Of a stretch of DNA of 64,000 bases, positions 49,000 to 60,160 are shown piece after piece. The first letter of the stretch is position 1, and each line of letters starts with the position of its first letter. Origin of the DNA: Collybiopsis luxurians FD-317 M1 (Eukaryota > Basidiomycota > Agaricomycetes > Agaricales > Omphalotaceae); contig KN834759.1 in NCBI GenBank assembly GCA_000827265.1, positions 98,260 to 162,259 on the forward strand, in the 5' to 3' direction. The position numbers were made by a program, and so were the translations under genes. The notes beneath the pieces were generated by a model that ran no database searches, had not been told where the DNA came from, and worked only from the letters and a program-made list of their open reading frames with translations.

Positions 49000-49106
49000 T
49001 ATGCATAGTGCTTGCAATACTCATTTCTTGTTTCCTCTCTCTCTAGTCGCATGAACCCCATATTCCTGGATAGTTTCATGATCGCAATGGGGAGCTTTTT
49101 TGCAGG
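49000..49106 (+). repeat. Copy of the 3' flank of the Ser-rich secreted gene
   Basis: AGTGCTTGCAATACTCATTT and GATAGTTTCATGATCGCAAT correspond, with many transitions, to bases 38617-38730 downstream of the Ser-rich gene (TTGCTTGCAATGCTCGCTTC and GTAGTTTCCATAATTGCAAT). Confidence 0.55.
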
Positions 49107-49260
49107 GCATAAATATCAACCAATAAAAATACCATATCCTCTAATTGGCCCCGCTCCACCTACTTCATCTCAGCCTCCCGCTTCTTCACCATTGCCTCTC
49201 TAATCTCATCCCCAATTGCCACTGCCCTTCTCGACCCCACCCAAAGCATTGCTACCCAAT
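49107..49260 (-). pseudogene. Fragment: last codons and 3' flank of the acyl-CoA thioesterase
   Basis: Nearly the same as 53012-53170. It still reads AMLWVGSRRAVAIGDEIREA and KKREAEMK-stop. Compared with the intact gene most differences are CpG to CpA or TpG (for example TTCGCCGTCGCC to TTCACCATTGCC). Confidence 0.75.
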
Positions 49261-49454
49261 AAGGTTCGGTTGACCCCATGTTAACCCAGCCATGGAGGAT
49301 GGTAAAAAGCGGACAAGGCAATTTACGCAAAGGCCAGGGTAGGAAGTACATCACTCAGATTGAACTCGAGATTGTCCATAATGTCTCTGTTAATGCCACA
49401 GACATGAAGCCATCCTCTGAGTACCCATTCACGACGAGCCCAATTACCGTCCTC

Positions 49455-50436
49455 CTAGAACTTATACATGTCTGACTCCGCAAAGCAAACACCCTTCAAA
49501 CTTGCAATTGCCTCTGCCAGATGAGAAGTGTATAACATCAGACCCTTCTTCTCAGTGCTGACATATGAATTTAAGCCATCCACATCCTCTGGAATGAAAT
49601 TCCTATCACACTCAAATTCTAGCCGATTGAAAATGCATTCAAGCTGTAACTCTTGGATAAAGTGGAAGTGGGAGAATTCAGTAATAGTATTATCCTGTGT
49701 ACAGCAGATAGAATGAGTGTCCATTGGAAGAAAACAACGGACTACATATGAGGCTATAAATACTCTCATGCTGTACAAGGTCAATAAAAAGATCTTCGAT
49801 TGAGAGAAACGATGATGAGAGGAGCAAAAGTATTTCAAGAGTCTTGAGCTATCAGGGACACCTGAGAGACATGCCACTGTCGTACAGGCTGTGATTCAGC
49901 TTTGCCTCGACTGATATAGACAGATGATCTCCAAATGTTATTGAAGATCAAATCGGTCAACCTCATTAAAGAAAGGAGAAATAGAAGGCAGCACATAAGA
50001 ACTTTGCTTAGGGTAAGAAAGATGAATCTCGTAGAGGTATGGATGGATCAAGATAAATGTAGGAAGCCAAGATAACAATACGGGTTGATTAGGCAACATC
50101 AAGTTTAGATCACAAAGGCCGTTGAAGATGCGAGATGCAAAACCCTTGTCCAACCTCTCAGGCTCTACAATGTTGAGGGAAATGACTTTCATCCCATCAG
50201 GAGGAGATTCCTCTTGAGGATGAGATAAACACAAGTGCATGCAGAACAGTACAACTTTTGATAAGTCCATTTCAGAGCCGCAGAAGTCAATTGACCAAAG
50301 ACAGAGAACATAGCGCAGGGGAAGAATGAGGTATTGAAACCTGCTCCGATAGCCATTCAACTGGTAGTGGATGTTCGTGGGACAGTTCCTTGCACATAGA
50401 GTCAAGTAGTTCGTCGGGCAGTTGCAGGAGCGACAT
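49455..50436 (-). pseudogene. F-box-like gene copy B, deleted and CpG-decayed
   Basis: Paralogue of the intact gene at 51133-52746. From ATG 50436 it reads MSLLQLPDELLDSMCKEL and SLSLVN, then TGA where the intact copy has CGA (R). Directly after, about 400 bp covering the rest of exon 1, intron 1 and the start of exon 2 are missing. The remainder (KVVLFCMHLCLSHPQEE..., FNGLCDLNLMLPNQPVLLSW) is recognisable through the last-exon block ASLKGVCFAESD. Its promoter region (50450-50550) is shared with the intact copy. Confidence 0.78.
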
Positions 50437-50734
50437 GGTGGTTCACGCCTGAGACTGTGATCGCCACTTGTGACTCACAGCCGCAAGGATCGTGACCACT
50501 GACACCACTTGTCACGTTCACGTTCATGGTCACGCCCTCAAGCTGTCGCGCTCTGCATGCGGAGGTTAGGTTAGGTTCGAGCTCATCTACGGGACAGGCA
50601 AATTGTGGAGAATGCAGTATACAATGACATATCATGCTTCCCGAAGAATGGTCACTGCTGTTGGGATACACTTCTCCCAACCACTTTGGCCCATCTGAAA
50701 TACATGGAATATAAGCATCAGTGTTCTTTGTCCC

Positions 50735-50815
50735 ACTCGCTTCCTCCCAATTAAATCATATACCTTAATCCACTTTTTCTGCACATCCTTTCCAATTGAG
50801 CAATCTAAGGTAGCC
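50735..50815 (-). pseudogene. Fragment of an eIF2D-like C-terminus (SUI1 tail)
   Basis: About 80 bp that align on the minus strand with 60215-60300 (coding SKAVADYLIGKGVPKKWIEV there); the shared words include TCCAAGGC, AAGTGGATT and GATTTGGTTGGGA-like sequence. Stops interrupt the frame. Confidence 0.55.
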
Positions 50816-50884
50816 TTGGACTAGTACTGTTCCATATCAGCATTGGAGACCGACTTTCTTGGAAATCCTGCGTCGATCAACTTT

Positions 50885-51000
50885 TTCTTGCAAAAACCCT
50901 GGACGTACCATTCATTGATACACGTTTCCTCTCCATACACCCTCTCTTTAAACAGGTCATCATAGAGCACAACACTCACTAACCACAAAACATTAACAGA
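50885..51000 (-). pseudogene. Fragment of the acyl-CoA thioesterase interior
   Basis: Minus-strand reading SVVLYDDLFKERVYGEE matches SVVLYDDLVKERVDGED of the intact gene at about 53430-53490. Confidence 0.65.
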
Positions 51001-51132
51001 TCTCGCGCCCACACTCTGTGACCAGCAGCTAAAGCTCACACTCTGGCCCCTGCTAAGAAAGAACATTTGTGAATGGCAAAGAGGTATATTATGTACACAT
51101 ATAGACTACTATAGTACCCCAACGAGGCTCAG

Positions 51133-52746
51133 TTAACCCAAAAACGGAGGGTCTTGCGCGGGGAAAAAAGCTGAGATGGGAAAGCTAGCGATAGCGCGAC
51201 CCAGTCGGGCCCAAGGACTTAGCATACCAGTCAAACTGACCGTAAGATCACCAGTAATGTCTCGGCTAACACCACATGCATGGAGGCACCCTCTGAGGTG
51301 CCAGTCACGACGACGACGATCACCATCCTCCTTCCTCTCATATACGTAGTCCAACTCCTTGAAATGAACATCCTCCAAACTAGATATTGCTTCAGCCAGA
51401 CGAGAAGCGCATAACGTCAGACCCTTTTTGATGGTGCTGATACGTAAATTTAAGTCAACCATATCATATGAAATTGAATCCCTATCGTACTCCAATTCAT
51501 CTCCAAACTCCAGACAATTGAAAATATGTTCAAGGCGTAACTTTTGAACAAAAGGGAAGTAGGACAAGGCAGCTATAGTATCTTCCTGTATGCAGGGGAT
51601 AGCATGAGTGTCCATTTGGAAGAATTATCAGGCTACATACAAGGTTATAAATGCCCTTGTGCCATCGAAGGTCAACAGAGAGGTCTTCGATTGATGAGAA
51701 CGAGGACGAGAGAAGCAAAAGTATTTCGATGAGTCGAGAGTCTGGAGCTACGAGGGACACTCGAGTGACATTCCACTGTTGTATTGACTGCGATTCAGCT
51801 TTGGTTCGACTGAGGTATAGACTGGTGATCACCAAATGTTGTTGAAGATCCAGTCGGGCAATCTCATCGAAGAATGGTGAAACGAAAGGCGGAACATGAG
51901 AAGCTTGCTTTGGATTAGAAAGATGAATCTTGTGGAGGTGCGGATGGGCCGAGGAAAATGTAGGTAGCCAAGTAAACGACACAGGCTGAGCTTGCAACTG
52001 CAAGGCGAGTTCACAAAGGCCGTTGAAGATGCGAGATCCGAAACCCTCATCCAACCCCTCAGGGTCTGAAATGTTAAGCGCGATAATTTTTATCCCATCA
52101 GGGGGAAATTCTTGCTGAAGGTGAGATAAACGCAGGTGCAAGCGGAACAGTACAACTTTCGATAGGTCCACTTTAGAGATTCTAGTTTGCCAATCCAACG
52201 ATTCGTCGGGAAAATCAGTCCCGTAGTCAGAAAAACTCAGTCCCGAGGACCTGGTGACCATTTCCTCGACCAGTATGGTCGAAACAGTGGGGAGCGCTGA
52301 TATGAACTCGAAGAAATCGTCAGACATGTCGCAAGCACCAGTCCCCAGATTGACACAAGCAACTCTCTTGAACGAGGGAAGCAGACTGCGTACAGTCTTG
52401 TCCCAACCCGGAGGGTAGGATCTTCTAAGAGTCAACATTCTATGATTATCAGCTAAATTATTCAGAGAGAAACCAATCAAACATACCGAGCAAACTGTAA
52501 ACAAACCGTGTTAGCAGAGCAATATTCCGCGAATCCCACAATATCCTCGGGGTCCAAATATGCGAATAAAAGTGGTAGGCAGATTTGCCGCAGAAGTCGA
52601 TTGACCAAAGACAGAGAACGCAGCGCAGGGGAAGGACATTCTATTCGAAGCTGCTCCGATAACCACTCAGCTGGGAATGGATGTTCATAGGATAACTCCC
52701 TGCATATAGAGCCTAATATTTCGTCAGGCAGTTCCAAGAGCGACAT
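51133..52746 (-). CDS. F-box-like / leucine-rich protein, intact copy A
   Basis: Starts at ATG 52746 with MSLLELPDEILGSICREL; SLSLVNRLLRQICLPLLFAYL follows. After an intron with a GTATG-type donor near 52490, the central exon (MLTLRRSYPPGWDK onward) runs through KVVLFRLHLRLSHLQQEF, FSSAHPHLHKIHLS and SPFFDEIARLDLQQH; the last exon begins EDTIAALSYFPFVQKLRLEH and ends AQDPPFLG. The same three-exon layout as copies 1 and 2 makes these one family. Likely SCF adaptor, substrate unknown. No internal stop. It is surrounded by fragments of neighbouring genes. Confidence 0.76.
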
Positions 52747-53068
52747 GGTGGTTCATGCCTGAGATTGTGACACTGGCCGCCACTTGTGGCCGTGACTCAC
52801 GGCCGCAAGGATCGTGACCACTGACACCTACTTGTCGTGGTCACGACCTTCCGATTGTTGTCCGATTGTAGCTCAGACTTGCTCAAACTGGACATCCGAA
52901 TCAGGTCCAAAATTTAGAGGATGTTCACCACGCGTATTGCAGAACAAGGGTTGTCTCCGATGGAAAACTACCACTTTGGAAACAACTGCTGAGAAATCTA
53001 CCGACACATTCGAGTGCATAAATATCAACGAATAAAAATACCATATCCTCTAATTGGCCCCGCTCCAC

Positions 53069-55276
53069 CTACTTCATCTCAGCCTCCCGCTTCTTCGCCG
53101 TCGCCTCCCGAATCTCGTCCCCAATCGCCACCGCCCTTCTCGACCCCACCCAAAGCATCGCCTCTCGATAAGTCTTTGGCACCACTTTCCTGACTTTATG
53201 CACCAACCCTCCACCCACACCCACGCCGTCATTCAGCTTTTCCTCACCGCGCCACGTAAACCGAAACTCATTCGTCGTCTTCTCCGCACCCGTTTTGATA
53301 TCGAGGACGTTGGCTCGGACGCCTATGTGCTGTATATGGTAATTAGTAATAGCCCACGGGAGGAAGGGGTCAGACAGAGCAAATTCGATGACCTAGACGT
53401 ACCACTAATTGATATACATGATCTTCCCCGTCCACTCTCTCTTTAACCAAATCATCATACAGCACGACACTCGTCAACCTCAAAATACTTCCTATCGGGA
53501 CAGGAAGCTTGAACGAAATCTCATCGAGCGCGAGGAAGCGTACACGGCCTCGACAAAACATCGACGCGTTGGAAAATCCGAGCTGTTTTGATAATATATA
53601 TTAATATTTCGATTGTTAGCCCCGCCCCCCAGAAAAGATGCTCCAGCGCATACTTGTAAACACCAGAGAAAGAGAAAGAAACACAAACCTCATACGCCAA
53701 ACGCATCAAATACCCTCCGAATATCTTCTGGTGCACGTTCCTCTCCTGGGGGAACATGAGCATGCATCTCTCCATTCGCGTTTCGCCCATCGGTACGAGT
53801 TCCGCGGTGTAATCGAGTTTTTCAGAAGCGTCGGTGTCGAAAGTCATGGGTCGGATTTCGGAGCTTGGGTCTGATAACAAAGAAAATGAAAATGAATGAG
53901 GTCAAAAGATTGAAACGCGCAAAGGGAGGGGGAGGAAGGGAGGGGAGAAGACACCTTACCATGATGATATCCGATATAATTTGGCTGATCAATGACGTCC
54001 CCAAACTTGAGATAGTTTTCATGCAGCGCTGCAGCTTCTTCGCTTGAGGGTGGAACGCGTTTGAGGGATCGTTGGGCGAGTGAGGCTCTCCTGCGTTTCA
54101 GCTCTGCAAGATATAGATGTAAGGATAAAGAAGTTGATAAGTCATCCAATAACGACACGGAGTATGAACATATGGATATGATCTGCACACACCTTGACCG
54201 ATGGCAAAAAGGGTCTTTTCCTCTTGCGTCGACACGTTGATGGGATTGATAGGATGTGCTTGGTTGGTTTTGGCGTCTCGGCAGACCATGGAGAATCTAC
54301 CTGTATAAGTAGTGGAATGAGAGATAGATAAATAGGTAAAACAGTCTAGCCCAAAACGCAGGATGCGACATCTCACCTAACAAGATCGTCTCATCCTTCT
54401 CTCCATCGTTTCTTGCCAGCGTCTCGATCCGCACGACCACTTCCATCGAACTTCGACCAGTGTAGATAACTTGGCCACTTAAGCGGAGATCGTGTGTTGA
54501 ATCGAGGGGACGGAGCATGTCTAAACTGGGTACATGTGATGAATTAGACGGAGACACGAAGAGGAGCAGAAACACTGCACGTACCGTTCGACCCCAGCCG
54601 TAACAATATAAAGCCCCATCTCCTCGACTTTCTGAATCGATTTCGCTGTAGGACCAAGAACATGCTTGTACGATATTGAGCCCGCCAGTGAATCCAGATG
54701 TTCCATGAGCCTTTGACGGAGATAAGCAATACTTTAACGACCCGACGCGCTTTATAAGGACAACTCCGCACTCACTTTCCCGTTCTTATCCCTCCAGAAG
54801 CATTAACGTACTCTTCCAACAGATTGACATCAGAAGAAAAAGGGAGAATGTATTCGGTATACGAATCTTGCATGGTTCTCGGAGGAAGAACGTGTTCCTC
54901 AACGGGGTCTTCCGCAGAGCTCCCTACAGTCTTATTACTGCTCTGTTGCGCCTTCTTCTCCACGTCCTCAATCACAGCCAACCGAGCTTCAGCCCAAAGC
55001 GAGGGAATGCGTAAAGGGAGTCTCGTTCCTAGCTGAGGATCTACGCGCTTTTCTGTAATACCAAACTCAGGGACATTCCTTGTAGTTGGAGGGGCAAAGA
55101 TACTTGCTAACGATGCTCAACAACTCATCAATCGCGGTTACATCTCGAGTCTCTTCCTTGACCGGTACCGCTAAAGTGGAGTTGAAATTGAAGGCATGGG
55201 AGGTCGTGCTGAACCGTTTGCAGGTGGTAGTCAATCTGGAGGACAGGGAGAGCAAATGGCGGGTTCGCAGGTGCAT
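53069..55276 (-). CDS. Acyl-CoA thioesterase, double hotdog (ACOT9-like, mitochondrial)
   Basis: Hydrolyses acyl-CoA to free acid and CoA. ATG 55276 gives an Arg/Ser-rich probable mitochondrial presequence (MHLRTRHLLSLSSRLTTTCK). Spliced exons include LGTRLPLRIPSLWAEARLAV, MQDSYTEYILPFSSDV, ISYKHVLGPTAKSIQKVEEM, LRLSGQVIYTGRSSMEVVVR, DVIDQPNYIGYHHDPSSEIR, MLMFPQERNVHQKIFGGYLM and SVVLYDDLVKERVDGED, ending KKREAEMK at 53069: two hotdog domains as in ACOT9. Near 55103 the frame of the N-terminal exon (DELLSIV) and the continuation SIFAPPTTRNVPEFGITEKR are offset by one base with no plausible intron between them, so either a small frameshift or an unrecognised splice is present. Otherwise complete. 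Confidence 0.8.
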
Positions 55277-55794
55277 CTTGGACTGGAGAGTTTCAGAAGA
55301 GCTGTGTATAAGTATGTATGGTCATCGACCGGTCATCGCTGGTACCGAACAAGCGACGTCCGCAGCATATGTGCTGCCCCTGGTTTGCTTAAGGGCAGGC
55401 TTAAGTTTTGATTTGGTATCTCGCAAAGCAAAGAAAGAACAGTGATACGTGGACTCTGTATTTGTATATCATACTGGACTATCGTTGGTTCTGAGTCCGG
55501 CGAACTCTCCCCCCACCTCAAACCCTTTGTAAATCAAATAATCCACCACCACCTTGGACTGGTTCCCCTGCATAAGAACCTTCATACCCGCACTGGCGGT
55601 GGGGTCGGAGAGACTATTATAGAAAAAGAGACGATAGGAACAAAGGAATGACAACGACCCACCGGAGGCATATCCTTTTGCCGAACGGCTTGAAACCGGT
55701 TATCAATGTTGATGCTTTACGTCCTTGGCGAATTTTCATAAAGGCTTGGATTGGGGAGAGTTTGCCTTTTCTAGGTCAGGGAGAGGGTCGTGTG

Positions 55795-55905
55795 GAAAGT
55801 AGGAGGAGGAGGAGGAGAGAAGAAGCGGGAAGAGGGGGAAGGGACCAGGAAGAGGAGAGGGAAGAAGAGAGGAGCGAAAGGACCAGGAAGTGAAAAGAGA
55901 GGTAC
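55795..55905 (+). repeat. Polypurine tract
   Basis: About 110 bp of almost pure A/G on the plus strand (GGAGGAGGAGGAGGAGAGAA and similar) inside the eIF2D-like fragment. A shorter purine-rich run lies at 60660-60710 in the duplicated copy. Confidence 0.7.
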
Positions 55906-56199
55906 TACTACTACTCAGGTAGGGAAGTAAGGACGCATCAGCAACCCCGCCATCCTAAAGCATAGCACATGTACATTTACTTGGTAATAACCCCCACCTC
56001 CGTCCCCCTGACCACGTCCAGCCCGAATCTCATTATACCAAGGCTGCATCTTCTCCACAATTCCCTTCAGCAGCTTATCCCGCTTTATATACTCCACAAC
56101 GATGCCGCTTTTCTCCGTCCCTTTTCCGTCTGATTGATTTTTCACCTGCCTCCCTCCGCCTCCACTCTTTCCATCGGACTTTCCGCCACCGTCGCCTTT

Positions 56200-56400
56200 T
56201 TATACACACTCCGTCAGTAACTATGAACCTTGGATTTTGACTTTTGACTTTCCGCAGTCCTTCGGAATTATACACATTCAAACAGCTCCGACCTCTCCTC
56301 AACGCATACATCTCCGCGAAACAGCTTGTTAACCCTCATGATCAGGTGAATATCAACCTGGACGAGTCAAATCGAAGTCAGCATCTGCGATGCGCCAAAA
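56200..56400 (+). other. Inverted exon of the eIF2D-like gene
   Basis: On the plus strand, after a CCGCAG acceptor at 56257, the sequence reads LYTFKQLRPLLNAYISAKQL then NPHDQVNINLDE, a block of eIF2D proteins, while both neighbouring exons read on the minus strand. An inversion of roughly 200 bp explains this. Confidence 0.68.
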
Positions 56401-56999
56401 GAAAAAAATGAATAAATGAATGACCCGAACAAAACTCACCTCCCACCCATCCCCTCAACAACCTTCACACTCCCCAAATGCGGCTTATAAAACTCGACCT
56501 CTTCAGCCTCCTCCTCCGCCAACTCCCTCTCCTCCTTCTTCTTCACAGCCTTAGCTTCAATTTCGCCTATCGTCACGAGCGATTTGCTGCTGCTACCTTG
56601 CGACGAGGAGGAAGAGGTGTAGGTCTGCGCGTGGGGTATGACATCTGCGTGTTCGGCGTTCACGGAAACGATGGAGGGAGGGATTTGTGGGAGGATGATT
56701 TGATTATAATGTATGGATCTGGGGTTGAACAGCGTCGCAGTCAGCAGAGGAGGGACCCTCCGGTATACATGACGGCCGGAGCGCGCGTTCTGGAAAGTAT
56801 GGTCTACGTGGTAGGATGTAGGACGTATAAAGGATGGTGGCAGGGATGGGAACGTTGAGGAGGGGAGGGATTTGGAGATGGTGTGAATGAGGGATATTCG
56901 GAGGAGTTAGGTGATATCGTCGGAGATGTAAGTTGGCGTGCTGGATGTGAGGGGGGAATTTTGAGCGAGGTGCCAAAAATGCCGAAATTCCCGAGTCAC

Positions 57000-58050
57000 G
57001 AGCCAGTTCCCGGGTCCAAAAATCTCAAAAAAGAATCAATCAAGGATTTTCTGGGTCGGGGAAACGACTTCATAAGTAGGTGGCTTCCCGGGGTCCTGAG
57101 CTTCATGAAAAAATCCACCTTGACATTACTTTCGCCGTGCTACATCCTAACCGAAAACTCAAGCGCCCGTGCAAACTGTACGATTCATAGCGGCCAGGTA
57201 AAACTACGTACCAGCTAATTATCCAGGAGTCGGAAACTGGCTTATAGCACAGCTTCATTCTACCAGGGGACTGGTGCATAAATGTTTGCGGAGGTTATTG
57301 TAGCTACTCGTTGCAATGGGTAGTTTGGGTCGTAGGGCAAGCGTATTGCAAGTGTATTGGCCAATGTTTCGTCTCCTCGACTTAACTTATCCTTTTATAG
57401 AATCTTGTTCCAACAGCCTCAGTTGTGGCGTTGCCCTCGCCTAATTAAATCCAAGTGGACGCGTTAAAATCGGGCCTATCCTCCTTTCTGTATTTTGCTT
57501 TCAAACATTTGTTTTGACCTTTGAATCTTCCGGTGGTTATTCCTATTCTCCTCTTTACAGCGGACCGGGTTCTTCAGGCTTTCTCTATGGCCATCCTATT
57601 TCTATCCTTCTGTAACTGTATATCTCACAACAGGACACCTCATGTTGGGAAGTAACGCGCTGTAGTCCCCACAGAGGTAAGTTAATGCTGGGGTCCTCCG
57701 AGTCTTAAGCGCCAAAATCTCAAGCACCCCTGCAAATGTATTGGTCACTCCTGCCCATTGTCAGTAGTCCGTCGATCCTTTTATATTTTATTCGTCTTTG
57801 GGCAATCTCAGCTTCATTTACTTAGCAACCCAAAGTCCGTAGGCTGAGTCGACAGCAGAAGCTCAAATGGTAAGATCTGATTGCGCGGTGGCAGTATTGA
57901 ATATAGCAGTACTGACAGTCGGCATTCTGAACCTCCCTCGAGGTTCAAGCATGGTGTTAATATTATGCTTGTTTTTCAAGGCCTCCAGTTTGTCTACTCC
58001 CCCACTTTCGCAAAGTTCGTCTTAGCATTGTCCATTTCTCTATTCCGTGA
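57000..58050. other. Spacer/promoter region of membrane gene I
   Basis: No coding sequence supported; short frames only. It is alignable with 61330-62266, so it is part of the duplicated unit. Confidence 0.5.
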
Positions 58051-59788
58051 ATGATTATTCCTTCCAAAATTCACCTCCAGGCCTTGGCGGCTGCGGAAGC
58101 GAGCCGTAGATCCTCACCAGCTGCAAGCTCACGGTGTCAAGACATAGATAACTGCCGCACATTGTTTCAAATAATTTGGAGCTGCGTCGGTGTCCTCATC
58201 GCCTGTACTTGGATCTCGGTCCACCCAAATGTACCAGGACTTGATGAAAGCGCTTGGAAAGTGTTACGGCGCAAAATAAGGTTGATGGCTACTGCCATTC
58301 TCGCACCAGAGTTACTGGTTTTGTGGGCGGCTCGACAATGGTTTGCAGCCAGGAGACTCTCCAAATGTATGTACGTTGCGTAAATGCCTTTAGCAGAATT
58401 GCTTACCTTTGGACTCGATAGGTTATAAAGGATGGACCAAGACACACGCTTTTTTTGCGCTTATGGGGGGATTCGCACTCTACGAGGGCAATAAGTATGT
58501 CTCTGTCCTCCGACTTATTCCTTCCGAAGAGGCGAGACAACGGATCTTGCAAGACCTTCAGATCCAAGAGGGACGCGTTGGCATTACCAGTTTGTCTAAC
58601 GAATCTATATCTGGTCAGGACAATAATGCTGATACTATCTATCTAGGGACTGGGACGGTACCCTTCCTTCCTCCCATTTTTTCCAAGAAAGCCCGTGACT
58701 CTTATCTCCAATCCAGTGCTCAATCAGAGGAGTCGGCAGACGATCTTGTCTCCACATCCTACACGGAGGAGGAGGGGAACAATACCGCTATTATCGAGCT
58801 TGAGTATGATGCCAATGAACCTGATCGGCAGTCATTTACTGCCCACGCCAAATTAATCGGTGGATTTTCAGAAGCCGATATCAGGGAACGAGGTCACAAG
58901 GATGGATTCTGCAAGCTGATCGTGATCATTCAAACAACTTGGTTTGTGGTCCAGCTATCAGCCAGATGGATCGAGCGTTTGCCGGTCACGGAGCTGGAGA
59001 CCATGACTTTCGCTTATGCACTATTGAATGTTTTGGTCTACTTCTTCTGGTGGAACAAGCCCCAGGGAGTGGGCCGTCCTCTCCGCATCATCCGCAAAAG
59101 CGCAGACAATGAGGACATGGACCAATCAGGTGCTTCTACCCAATCAAAAGAGGGCCGGCCACTTTTATCATGGAACTGGCTGCGAAGCATCTTGAGTAAT
59201 GGCCGAGAGGTGGTACGCAAGTTCCTGGCCCGACCCTACAAGCACCAGTCCTACCAGCACCAATCCTACAAGGACATCCTATCCAATGGTCTCCGAATTC
59301 CACTACAGTTCCTGGGGTCTCTGATCGATTCCGCAGAAACGATTGCTCAAAAGACCCTCGGGGACAACCCTGGTATTGGTGGACCCACAAAAGTAAGATC
59401 TTTTGAGCGGACTATCGAACTGGAACCGGACTATTCTCTGGATAAACTCATTGCATACGGTGCCGGGATACTGTTTGGCGCTATTCATTGCACAGCTTGG
59501 AACCAGAACTTTCCTAGCCCCGTTGAGGAGGTATTGTGGAAGGCATGCTCAGTTCTGGTAACTTTTGCACCATTCTATTTGGGCTTGGTCGATATAATTA
59601 CTGACATTAAACCTGACGACTCAGACACTTGGTGGATGTCCTGCCTTATGTATGTGTTTATGGCTGCAATAATCTGTTATGTCATTGCCCGGCTATCTCT
59701 CATTATTCTGCCCTTGTTGGAACTGAGAGATTTGCCTCCTGATGTATTTGAAGCTGTCCAATGGACAAACTTCCTTCCGCACATCTAG
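58051..59788 (+). CDS. Conserved fungal multi-pass membrane protein of unknown function, copy I
   Basis: Two exons (58051-58366 and 58422-59788; GTATGT donor, GATAG acceptor) give 560 residues. N-terminal segment with CRTLFQIIWSCVGVLIACTW; then HAFFALMGGFALYEGNKY, GFCKLIVIIQTTWFVVQLSA, LPVTELETMTFAYALLNVLV followed by YFFWWNKPQGVGRPLRI, and a C-terminal block with AYGAGILFGAIHCTAWNQNF, CSVLVTFAPFYLGLVDIITD and AAIICYVIARLSLIILPLLE. I count about six to eight membrane segments. This is a large, lineage-specific family in mushroom fungi without assigned role. The ATG at 58051 matches the sister copy. Intact. Confidence 0.8.
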
Positions 59789-60160
59789 TTTTTGATTTTG
59801 ACTCGTACTTACCAGCGCATTGTTTGTAGTTTTATATAGCTTTTGGTCCGATGATTCCCTGTATTACTGCTGTACGCGCTTACAATATTTTACACTATCT
59901 ACTGCAAAAATCACTTTGTCGCGTTGACATGTTTGAGAATTGTTCGTGATTCAAGGCAGTGTAAGTTCCCTGTACATAGTTGATAATTTGGCTAATATTA
60001 AAATAGAAAAGAGTAGGAGGCATTCGGCTCATATCTCCGAGTCCGCAAGAGCCTTCACATCATCCTAATTCGGCAGGCAAGCAGAGTTTGAACAACAACA
60101 TGCAATATGTACACACTCGATATTCGTATATCACACTAGAGTAGACATATCGTCTATTCA

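Larger units (their letters stand above)
55469..56976 (-). pseudogene. eIF2D/TMA64-like gene fragment I, with one exon inverted
   Basis: eIF2D-type proteins (PUA, SWIB-like and SUI1 domains) act in non-canonical initiation and ribosome recycling. Only the C-terminal two thirds are here. On the minus strand: NVPIPATILYTSYILPRRP, SVNAEHADVIPHAQ, LVTIGEIEAKAVKKKEEREL with KPHLGSVKVVEGMGG, EYIKRDKLLKGIVEKMQPWY, the SUI1 part KGKLSPIQAFMKIRQGRKA, and the tail MKVLMQGNQSKVVVDYLIYK. The exon that should sit between GMGG and EYIKRD is found on the plus strand (56258-56366). About 42 nt are missing inside the SUI1 block, and the tail lacks the final KKWIEV segment. Not functional as it stands. Confidence 0.72.
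56780..59790. repeat. Segmental duplication, copy I
   Basis: Matches 60700-63993 (offset about 4.2 kb): the eIF2D-like 5' piece, the spacer (for example GACTTCATAAGTAGGTGGCTT against GACTTCACAAAGTAGGTGGC), the promoter region, and the membrane-protein gene. Confidence 0.75.

Noticed and set aside
41000..49000. Retrotransposon or large DNA transposon as the cause of the AT-rich island
   Set aside because: I found no reverse transcriptase, integrase, transposase or long terminal repeats; only small inverted-repeat elements are visible.
55648..55893. Arg/Glu-rich plus-strand frame
   Set aside because: A by-product of the polypurine tract inside the eIF2D-like fragment.
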